Origin: an uncultured Alistipes sp.
GTDB lineage: Bacteria; Bacteroidota; Bacteroidia; Bacteroidales; Rikenellaceae
Direction of reading: 5' to 3'
Assembly: GCA_958449275.1 (NCBI GenBank)
Contig: CAUDHE010000044.1
Location: 1 to 22,030 of the forward strand
Length of the DNA: 22,030 nt
Below are positions 15,874-22,030 of this stretch, in pieces (within the stretch, counting starts at the first letter, position 1; each line of letters starts with the position of its first letter). The notes beneath the pieces were generated by a model. The model did no database searches. It saw only the letters and a program-made list of their open reading frames with translations, and was not told the origin of the DNA. Made by a program: the position numbers and the translations under genes.

Positions 15874-17271
15874 ATGAATGATATAGTCGGAAATACCGAG
15901 TGGGACGGACTGCCTGTGCCGCGCCGTCTGTGGGCTATAGTCGCCGTGGCGTTCGGCGTGTCGCTGTCGGTGATCGACAGCGTCATAGCCAACGTGGCTC
16001 TGCCTACCATTTCGGTGGAGCTGGGCATCTCGTCGGCCGATTCGGTGTGGATCGTCAATGCCTACCAGTTGGCCGTGGTTACCATGCTGCTGGTGTTCTC
16101 CAATCTGGGCGACATCGTCGGTTACCGTCGCGTTTACATCGTGGGCCTCGCTCTTTTCACCGCAGCTTCCGTCGGATGCGCCTTTTCGTCGGGACTCGTG
16201 TCGCTCATCGTGTGGCGCGCCTTGCAGGGATTGGGCGCTGCGGCCGTGACGAGCGTCAATACCACTCTGATCCGAATAATATATCCCCGCCGCATGCTGG
16301 GGCGCGGTATGGGCATAAACGCCACCGTCGTGGCGGTGTCTTCGGTCGCGGGTCCGTCAGTCGCGGCAGCCATTCTGTCGGTGGCTTCATGGCACTGGCT
16401 GTTCGCTATCAATATTCCCATAGGTTTGACGGCCTTTATGCTCAGCCGCCGTTTCCTGCCGCGTAATCCCGTGAAAATCGAGGGACGCAGGTTCGATTGG
16501 CGCGACGGGGCGATGTGCGCATTTACGTTCGGGGCGATGATGGGGTGCGTGGAGGCCTATCTGCACGGTGTGAGATTGATATATGTAGTTCAGATCGCTG
16601 CCGTGACGGCATTCGTGGCGTGGCGTTTCGTGCGCGAACAGTTGCGGCGTTCCATGCCGATTCTGCCTTTCGATCTGCTGCGCATTCCGATATTCTCGCT
16701 CTCGATCGTAACCTCCGTATGTTCTTTCATAGCGCAAATGGCGGCCATGGTGGCATTGCCGTTCATACTTCAGCACGATTTGGGCTACGATGCGGTCGGA
16801 ACGGGGCTGCTCTTTACGGCATGGCCTATGGTTATCATGGTGGTGGCTCCCGTGGCAGGCATGCTTGTGGAGAGGATACATGCGGGGTATATGGGACTGG
16901 CAGGGTTGTCGATAATGGCCTTCGGGCTGGTGATGCTCGGGCTGCTGCCGACCGCACCGTCGCACTTCGATATAGTGTGGCGTCTGGTGGTGTGCGGCCT
17001 GGGATTCGGAATATTCCAATCACCCAACAACAGCATAATGATCGCCTCGGCTCCGCAGCATCGCAGCGGTTCGGCGAGCGGCATGCTGGCTTCGGCACGC
17101 CTCGTGGGGCAGACCACGGGTGCGGCGATGGTGGCCATGCTGTTCCGTATGAACGGCGGCGAGGTGACGCGTTCGGCGTTGTTCGTGGCGGCGGGTTTGG
17201 CTCTGTTCGGGGCTTTGCTCTCGGCCTCGCGCATACGCTTGCCGTTGCCCGAGGGATTGAAACGACGATAA
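15874..17271 (+). CDS. MFS transporter, DHA2 (EmrB/QacA-like, 14-helix) family
   Basis: This is a 465-residue inner-membrane transporter, most likely a proton-driven drug or metabolite exporter. DHA2 features are SVIDSVIANVALPTIS in helix 1 (a D1-type motif), motif A-like GDIVGYRRVYIVG after helix 2, ALQGLGAAAVTSVNTTLI in helix 4, and motif C-like VAGPSVAAAILS followed by WHWLFAINIPIGL. About 14 hydrophobic segments are evident. It starts 61 bases after the barrel gene, a gap where I see no convincing promoter or terminator. It ends 7 bases before the glucanotransferase gene. No periplasmic adaptor (EmrA-like) is next to it, so it is not an obvious tripartite pump. The substrate is unknown. 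Confidence 0.92.
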   Translation: MNDIVGNTEWDGLPVPRRLWAIVAVAFGVSLSVIDSVIANVALPTISVELGISSADSVWIVNAYQLAVVTMLLVFSNLGDIVGYRRVYIVGLALFTAASVGCAFSSGLVSLIVWRALQGLGAAAVTSVNTTLIRIIYPRRMLGRGMGINATVVAVSSVAGPSVAAAILSVASWHWLFAINIPIGLTAFMLSRRFLPRNPVKIEGRRFDWRDGAMCAFTFGAMMGCVEAYLHGVRLIYVVQIAAVTAFVAWRFVREQLRRSMPILPFDLLRIPIFSLSIVTSVCSFIAQMAAMVALPFILQHDLGYDAVGTGLLFTAWPMVIMVVAPVAGMLVERIHAGYMGLAGLSIMAFGLVMLGLLPTAPSHFDIVWRLVVCGLGFGIFQSPNNSIMIASAPQHRSGSASGMLASARLVGQTTGAAMVAMLFRMNGGEVTRSALFVAAGLALFGALLSASRIRLPLPEGLKRR

Positions 17272-17278
17272 AACAGCG

Positions 17279-19753
17279 ATGATGATAATTTTCCACATAG
17301 AATATTATACCCGTCGGGACGAACGTCTGTCGATCATATTCGATGACGGGGCAGAATACGGTCTGCGATGCGAATCCGACGGACAGTGGTCGGCTGAGGT
17401 AACGCGTTGCGAAGGCTGCGCCGCGGCCTATCGTTATCTGTTGCGCGCGACCGACGGTTCCTTGCGTCGCGAGGAGTGGGGCAAAGGTCATAGGCTCGAT
17501 GCAGGTTCGGCCGAGCGTGTCGAGGTGTTCGATCATTGGCACGAACGGCCTGCCGCGGCACCGTTCTACTCGTCGTTTTTCACCCGAGGAGTGTTTCGTC
17601 GAACTAATCCGCGAGAAGCCGCGTCGGCAATCGAAGGACGTATTCTGTTGCGCGTGGAGGCTCCGACCGTCGCGTCGGACGAGGCGGTCGCCGTTGTCGG
17701 CGAACATGCCGCTGCGGGTTGCTGGCAAGTGGAACGGGCCGTTGCGATGGCCGACGGCACGGCTTCCGTGTGGAGTGTTTCGTTACCCGCTTCGGTTGCG
17801 GGCAGCGAGTTCAAGTTCATCGTTACGGATGCCGCAACGGGACGTTTTAAGAGATACGAGGGCGGAGATAACCGCCGTTTTCCCGCGGTTGCGGCCGACG
17901 CAGCGATCGTGGTCGACGGTCTGCGCATGCGCGACGAAAACCCGTTGTGGCGCGGCGCGGGTGTTGCCGTGCCTTTGTTCTCGCTGCGCAGCGGTCACGG
18001 TTGGGGATGCGGCGAGTTCCGCGATTTGAAGCTCTTGGCCGACTGGGCATCCGCGACGGGCTTGTCGGTGATACAGTTGCTTCCCGTAAACGACACTTCG
18101 GCCACCGGTACGTGGCGCGACTCCTATCCATATAACACGTTGTCGTGCTTCGCCTTGCATCCTATGTACGCGAGTGCGGAGGCGGTGACGGAGCGATGTT
18201 CGGATTGCGTACGATATGCGGAACTCGCCGCCTCGTTCGGTGAGTTCGCCGCTGCGGGCGCTCGGCTCGACGGTCTTTCGGCGGTGGATTACGAAGCGGT
18301 AATTAAATTGAAAACAGATTTCCTACGACGCGCTTACGATCTGTGCGGCCGTGAGATCATGTCTTCGGACGAGTACAAGGCTTTCGAGCGCAAAAATGCC
18401 GAATGGCTTTTCCCTTACGCCGTTTTCTCGGCTCTGCGCGACGAATCGGGCACGACCGACCATACGCAATGGGGCGAAATGAAGCGATACGATGCCGCTC
18501 GTGCCGAGCGATATGCCCGTGAGAATGCGCATGCCGTCGGATTTCGCAAGTTCGTGCAATACTTGCTCGACGAAGAGCTGCGCGAGGCGGGCGACTATGC
18601 CCGTTCGCGCGGGGTATTGCTCAAGGGCGACATTCCCATCGGAGTATCGCCGTCGAGCGTCGAGGTATGGCGCTCGCCCGAGCTGTTCAACCTTACCATG
18701 TCGGCGGGAGCGCCGCCCGACGATTTCGCCGTCGAGGGGCAGAATTGGGGATTTCCCACATACGATTGGCGACGCATGGCCGAAGACGGATACGCTTGGT
18801 GGCGTTCGCGTCTTTGTAAGATGGCGGAGTATTTCGACGCTTATCGCATCGACCACATATTGGGATTTTTCCGCATTTGGGAGGTTCCGCGCGAGGCGGT
18901 CGGCGCATTGACCGGCCATTTCAATCCTTCGCTTCCTTACAGCGCCGAGGAGATAGCGGGATTCGGATTTCCGTTCGATGCGTCGGTTCACGTCGCCCGT
19001 GACCTTAAGTCGTCCGATGTTCTGTTCTTGGAGGATCCCTATGCTCCGAAACGCTATTTTCCCCGCATCGAAGGGTGCGGGACCGCGGCTTTCGCCGCTT
19101 TGGACAACGATGCGCAAAGGGCATATTCGCGATTGTACGAGGATTTCTATTATCGGCGCCATAACGATTTCTGGCGCGATTGCGCATTGAGACGTCTGCC
19201 GAAATTGATCTCTGCGACGGGAATGCTCGCCTGCGGCGAGGATCTCGGCATGATCCCCGCATGCGTACCCGACGTGATGCGGTCGGAGCAGATCTTGTCG
19301 CTTGAGATCGAGCGCATGCCGAAGCGGTTCGGCACGGAATTCGGCGATCCGATGCAGTATCCTTATCTTTCGGTCGCCTCTCCGTCCACGCACGACATGT
19401 CGACCGTTCGCGGCTGGTGGCGCGAGAACCCCGAGGCGACTTGCAGATATTGGCGCGATATCGCGGGACACGAGGGCGAACCTCCCGCCGAGTGTTCGGG
19501 CGCGGCGGCCCGCGATATCGCGGAACGCCACATGCGGTCGCGGTCGATGCTGGCCATTCTGCCATTGCAGGACTGGCTGGCCGTCGACGAGGATTTGCGT
19601 GCCGACGACCCCGATGCCGAACGCATCAACGTGCCTGCCGACCCCGATCATTATTGGCGTTACCGCATGCACATCCGTATCGAGGAGTTGCTTGCAGCCG
19701 ATCGTTTTAACGATACGGTCCGCGCTTTGACGGCATTGCGGCGAGGGAAGTAA
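17279..19753 (+). CDS. malQ: 4-alpha-glucanotransferase (GH77, DPE2-like with N-terminal CBM20 domains)
   Basis: This cytoplasmic amylomaltase disproportionates maltose and maltodextrins by transferring glucan chains. At 824 residues it is longer than E. coli MalQ (about 690) and has the DPE2-like layout. A degenerate CBM20-like domain occupies residues 1-110. A clearer one lies at 120-225 (VVGEHAAAGCW, SEFKFIV, YEGGDNRRF). The GH77 barrel runs from about 230, with RSGHGWGCGEF, QLLPVNDTSATGTWRDSYPY, and an extra helical stretch near 330-430. Catalytic residues are the nucleophile Asp525 in DAYRIDH, acid/base Glu654 in CGEDLGMIP and Asp706 in STHDMSTVRGWW. No signal peptide is present. It starts 7 bases after the MFS gene, so co-transcription is likely although no shared pathway is obvious. 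Two adjacent ATGs (17279, 17282) make the start uncertain by one residue. Confidence 0.95.
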   Translation: MMIIFHIEYYTRRDERLSIIFDDGAEYGLRCESDGQWSAEVTRCEGCAAAYRYLLRATDGSLRREEWGKGHRLDAGSAERVEVFDHWHERPAAAPFYSSFFTRGVFRRTNPREAASAIEGRILLRVEAPTVASDEAVAVVGEHAAAGCWQVERAVAMADGTASVWSVSLPASVAGSEFKFIVTDAATGRFKRYEGGDNRRFPAVAADAAIVVDGLRMRDENPLWRGAGVAVPLFSLRSGHGWGCGEFRDLKLLADWASATGLSVIQLLPVNDTSATGTWRDSYPYNTLSCFALHPMYASAEAVTERCSDCVRYAELAASFGEFAAAGARLDGLSAVDYEAVIKLKTDFLRRAYDLCGREIMSSDEYKAFERKNAEWLFPYAVFSALRDESGTTDHTQWGEMKRYDAARAERYARENAHAVGFRKFVQYLLDEELREAGDYARSRGVLLKGDIPIGVSPSSVEVWRSPELFNLTMSAGAPPDDFAVEGQNWGFPTYDWRRMAEDGYAWWRSRLCKMAEYFDAYRIDHILGFFRIWEVPREAVGALTGHFNPSLPYSAEEIAGFGFPFDASVHVARDLKSSDVLFLEDPYAPKRYFPRIEGCGTAAFAALDNDAQRAYSRLYEDFYYRRHNDFWRDCALRRLPKLISATGMLACGEDLGMIPACVPDVMRSEQILSLEIERMPKRFGTEFGDPMQYPYLSVASPSTHDMSTVRGWWRENPEATCRYWRDIAGHEGEPPAECSGAAARDIAERHMRSRSMLAILPLQDWLAVDEDLRADDPDAERINVPADPDHYWRYRMHIRIEELLAADRFNDTVRALTALRRGK

Positions 19754-19851
19754 TGCGACTCGTCAGAGTCGCGCGGGCCGCAGCCTCGCCCCGCGGAGGC
19801 CCGCTGCTACTGACGTTCGCAGAGGTTCTCCGCAGGCTGCCGCCCGAACCT
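19754..19851. other. GC-rich structured gap between convergent malQ and the YccF gene
   Basis: Directly after the malQ stop codon comes a perfect 7-base hairpin (GCGACTC at 19755-19761, loop GTCA, complement at 19766-19772). Further GC-rich partial inverted repeats (GCGGGCC and GGCCCGC, GCAGC and GCTGC) fill bases up to about 19806. No T tract follows on either strand, so this is not a typical intrinsic terminator. It still probably marks the transcript ends of both convergent genes. Confidence 0.5.
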
Positions 19852-20226
19852 CTATCGCCGTATGATCGTGCGTCCGAAAGGCACCAGCGCGAAACTCATC
19901 AGTTTGAAATGCTGGATACCGAACGGTATTCCTACGATGGTGAGGCAGAAGAGCACACCCCACGCGAGATGCGAGAGTGCGATCCAGATTCCGCCTACGA
20001 ATATCCAGATGATGTTCAGCAACGTGTTGAGGCATCCTACGGGACATTCGTTGGCCCTGACCTCACCGCCGAACGGCCACAATGCGAACAATCCGATGCG
20101 TATGACCTGCAATCCGAAAGGTATGCCCACGATGGTCAGACACAACAATATGCCGCCGACCAAATATTCCAGCGCCATGAACAGACCGCCGAATATTATC
20201 CAGATGATGTTGCCGATGATGCTCAT
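19852..20226 (-). CDS. YccF-family (DUF307) small inner-membrane protein
   Basis: The product is a 124-residue membrane protein of unknown function. It contains two copies of the YccF module: CLTIVGIPFGLQVIRIGLFALWPFG (residues about 29-53, shown here as two motifs, TIVGIPFGLQ and FALWPFG) and TIVGIPFGIQ with FALVPFG (about 96-118). Each is preceded by a hydrophobic helix (NIIWIIFGGLFMALEYL and NIIWIFVGGIWIALSHL). This fits a four-segment protein built by internal duplication. The start at 20226 (MSIIGN) was chosen because the frame upstream of it is open but encodes nothing recognisable and has no membrane character. It is convergent with malQ and lies 134 bases downstream of ilvA on the same strand. 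Confidence 0.9.
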   Translation of the reverse strand: MSIIGNIIWIIFGGLFMALEYLVGGILLCLTIVGIPFGLQVIRIGLFALWPFGGEVRANECPVGCLNTLLNIIWIFVGGIWIALSHLAWGVLFCLTIVGIPFGIQHFKLMSFALVPFGRTIIRR

Positions 20227-20288
20227 ATTCGTTTTGTAGCTTAAATTAAATTGTCGGATATTTCGACATCGCACGGCGATATCGACAG

Positions 20289-20350
20289 TTCGCCGACGCC
20301 CCATGCGACGGACTGCTAAAGCATTCCTGCCGCCGTCGGCGAATCGCATG
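20289..20350. repeat. Interleaved inverted repeats between ilvA and the YccF gene
   Basis: Two inverted repeats overlap in an A-B-A'-B' order. TTCGCCGACG (20289-20298) pairs with CGTCGGCGAA (20334-20343). CATGCGA (20302-20308) pairs with TCGCATG (20344-20350). A' and B' touch. The two cannot both form a simple nested hairpin, so they either compete or form a pseudoknot-like fold. There is no T tract. They lie 11 bases beyond the ilvA stop on the minus strand and may serve as its transcript end or as a leader element for the YccF gene. Confidence 0.5.
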
Positions 20351-20360
20351 CAATAAATCC

Positions 20361-21626
20361 TTATCCTATCAGGAATTCGAACAGATTGGGGTTGTCGTTC
20401 AGATATTCGTAATCGATGTCGTGCCGTTTCATTCGGGTCGTAAGACCTTCGAAATCGTCGGGACTCTGCAATTCGATTCCTATCAGTACGGGACCTTTCT
20501 CGCGATTGGTTTTCTTCTTGTATTCGAAATAGGTTATGTCGTCGTGCGGCCCCAGAACGTTGCTCACGAAGTTCTGCAAGGCTCCCGCACGTTGCGGAAA
20601 ACGCACCACGAAGTAGTGCTTCAAGCCTTCGTACAGCAACGACCGCTCCTTTATGTCCTCCATGCGGACTATGTCGTTGTTGCTGCCGCTCACCACGCAC
20701 ACCACATTTTTGCCTTCGATCTTGTCACGATAGAGGTCGAGGGCGCTTATGCTCAGCGCCCCCGCAGGTTCGGCTACGATGGCGTCGAAATTGTAAAGGT
20801 TGAGGATCGTGGTGCACACCTTACCCTCGGGAACCGTCACAATGTCGTCGAGAACCTGCCTGCAAATATCGAACGTCATGTCGCCCACACGCTGCACGGC
20901 CGCGCCGTCGACGAACTTGTCCACGTGAGCGAGTTCGGTCACCTCGCCACGTTCGAACGACAGTTTCATACCCGCAGCGCCCGCAGGCTCCACGCCTACG
21001 ATCTTCGTCTGCGGCGACATCTGTTTGTATACGCTGCCGATTCCCGACGCGAGACCACCGCCGCCTATGGGGACGAATATGTAGTCTACGGCCGTGCGGC
21101 TCTGTTGCAGTATCTCCAACCCTACGGTGCCCTGCCCCTCGATGATCTTGGGGTCGTTGAACGGCGGAATGAAGGTCTTGCCCTCGCGCTCGCACATCTC
21201 AGTGGCGGCGGCGTTCGCCTCGTCGAAGGTGTCTCCCGTGAGAACCACCTCGACGAACTCCCCGCCGAACATCTTCACCTGGTTTATCTTCTGCTTGGGA
21301 GTGGTCACGGGCATGAATATCTTGCCCGTTATGCCGAGTCTGTTGCACGACAGAGCTACGCCCTGAGCGTGGTTGCCCGCACTTGCGCATACTATGCCGC
21401 GTTCGGTAAGATCGGGCGTGAGCGAGCGGATTTTGTTGTAGGCGCCGCGGATCTTGTACGAACGCACCATCTGTAAATCCTCGCGCTTGAGCATCACTTC
21501 AGCACCGTATCGCTCCGACAGACTGCGGTTGTGCATCAGCGGTGTGGGATTGAGTATCTCGGCAAGCGTATGCTCGGCGGTCATCACGTCGTTCAGCGCG
21601 GGAAAGTAGCTGTTTTTATCACTCAT
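20361..21626 (-). CDS. ilvA: Threonine ammonia-lyase (threonine dehydratase), biosynthetic type with C-terminal regulatory domain
   Basis: This PLP enzyme deaminates L-threonine to 2-oxobutanoate, the first committed step to isoleucine. It has 421 residues. The PLP lysine is Lys58 in VRSYKIRGAYN. Other fold-type II signatures are CASAGNHAQGVA, the phosphate-binding glycine loop PIGGGGLASGIG, and VVSGSNNDIVR near residue 315. From about residue 335 a single ACT-like C-terminal domain follows (HYFVVRFPQRAGALQNFVSNVLG, then a second half to the end), as in the shorter IlvA form rather than the two-domain E. coli form of about 514 residues. Feedback control by isoleucine is therefore possible but not shown. 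It starts 20 bases after leuB on the same strand, consistent with a branched-chain amino-acid operon. Confidence 0.96.
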   Translation of the reverse strand: MSDKNSYFPALNDVMTAEHTLAEILNPTPLMHNRSLSERYGAEVMLKREDLQMVRSYKIRGAYNKIRSLTPDLTERGIVCASAGNHAQGVALSCNRLGITGKIFMPVTTPKQKINQVKMFGGEFVEVVLTGDTFDEANAAATEMCEREGKTFIPPFNDPKIIEGQGTVGLEILQQSRTAVDYIFVPIGGGGLASGIGSVYKQMSPQTKIVGVEPAGAAGMKLSFERGEVTELAHVDKFVDGAAVQRVGDMTFDICRQVLDDIVTVPEGKVCTTILNLYNFDAIVAEPAGALSISALDLYRDKIEGKNVVCVVSGSNNDIVRMEDIKERSLLYEGLKHYFVVRFPQRAGALQNFVSNVLGPHDDITYFEYKKKTNREKGPVLIGIELQSPDDFEGLTTRMKRHDIDYEYLNDNPNLFEFLIG

Positions 21627-21646
21627 TTTCGGTCGTCGGTTGAAAT

Positions 21647-22030
21647 TTACGCTATGTTGGCCGCAATGAAGTCGCCGACCTCCGTCGTAGAGGATGCCTT
21701 CACTCCCTCGGGTGCGATATCCTCGGTCACCACGTCGCGTTCTATCGACAGGTCGACCGCACGGCGTATGGCGGTTCCCGCTTCCATGTCGGCGAAAGCG
21801 TATTCGAACATCATGGCTGCCGAGAGTATCGTGGCTATCGGGTTGGCTATGTTCTTGCCCGCAGCCTGCGGATAGGAGCCGTGTATCGGCTCGAAAAGCG
21901 ACGTGTGGGTTCCGATCGACGCCGAGGGCAGCAATCCGAGCGAACCCGTTATGACGCTGGCTTCGTCGGTGAGTATGTCGCCGAACATGTTTTCCGTGAC
22001 TATCACGTCGAAGTGGCGGGGCTGCTGTAT
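21647..22030 (-). CDS. leuB: 3-isopropylmalate dehydrogenase, C-terminal part (5' end outside window)
   Basis: It oxidatively decarboxylates 3-isopropylmalate in leucine synthesis. Only the last 127 codons are visible and the frame is open to the right edge, so the gene is cut by the window and not truncated in itself. The visible part has the family signature region FDVIVTENMFGDILTDEAS with the metal-binding aspartates, then GSLGLLPSAS, a nucleotide-binding EPIHGSYPQAAGKNIANPIA and a helical C-terminus. EPIHGSYP identifies LeuB rather than isocitrate dehydrogenase. It is followed 20 bases later by ilvA; other leu/ilv genes are likely beyond the right edge. Confidence 0.95.
   Translation of the reverse strand: MQQPRHFDVIVTENMFGDILTDEASVITGSLGLLPSASIGTHTSLFEPIHGSYPQAAGKNIANPIATILSAAMMFEYAFADMEAGTAIRRAVDLSIERDVVTEDIAPEGVKASSTTEVGDFIAANIA

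Noticed and set aside
13365..16058. Two long minus-strand open frames (458 and 436 codons) opposite the outer-membrane barrel gene
   Set aside because: They are shadows of the GC-rich coding strand. The barrel protein has a signal peptide, plug motifs and a C-terminal aromatic residue.
19753..20244. 163-codon plus-strand open frame following malQ
   Set aside because: Its composition is highly polar and repetitive in acidic and Tyr/Asp/Glu residues, and it overlaps the clear YccF-type membrane gene on the other strand.
20227..20700. N-terminal extension of the YccF frame into ilvA
   Set aside because: It overlaps the 3' part of ilvA and encodes Arg-rich sequence. The MSIIGN start gives the expected family length.

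Overview
The window looks like chromosomal DNA from a GC-rich member of the Bacteroidales. The evidence is a SusC/SusD pair, a second TonB-dependent outer-membrane barrel with a carboxypeptidase-regulatory-like N-terminus, promoter boxes of the Bacteroidetes type (TTTG, then TAnnTTTG about 20 bases later), absence of obvious Shine-Dalgarno sequences, and a CBM20-GH77 amylomaltase. The high GC content and gene repertoire suggest Rikenellaceae/Alistipes. That is an inference from style, not a match that was checked.

Layout. (1) 1-4296: the 3' end of a nutrient-uptake locus, with a SusC-type receptor cut by the left edge and an intact SusD-type lipoprotein, closed by a strong intrinsic terminator. 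(2) 4414-7964: a promoter, then a phosphate transporter of the Pit type with a PhoU-like cytoplasmic tail, translationally coupled (TAATG) to an NCS2-family nucleobase permease. (3) 8003-8037: a long bidirectional terminator shared with the convergent gene for a periplasmic glycerophosphodiesterase (8053-8811, minus strand). (4) 8812-9170: a divergent regulatory region with three perfect GC-rich palindromes. (5) 9171-13334: a tight four-gene plus-strand cluster: a NagB-like/PIG-L fusion protein, canonical nagB, deoD and an AlkD-like DNA glycosylase, with gaps of 5-13 bases. (6) 13404-19753: an outer-membrane barrel receptor, a 14-helix DHA2-type MFS exporter, and a large DPE2-like 4-alpha-glucanotransferase 7 bases after it. 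(7) 19852-22030, minus strand: the 3' part of leuB, ilvA, and a small YccF-type membrane protein.

Functionally the window is dominated by nutrient acquisition and salvage: glycan or other ligand import (SusCD), phosphate and nucleobase uptake, glycerol-phosphate release, amino-sugar catabolism, purine nucleoside phosphorolysis, maltodextrin metabolism and branched-chain amino-acid synthesis.

No tRNA, rRNA, CRISPR array, insertion sequence, phage gene or attachment site was seen. I did not find a convincing undescribed system. The most unusual item is the NagB-like/PIG-L fusion. Its NagB half has glutamines where canonical NagB has the catalytic aspartate and histidine, yet it sits directly upstream of an intact NagB. 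Next come the NCS2 permease with non-canonical substrate-site motifs and two structured intergenic regions.
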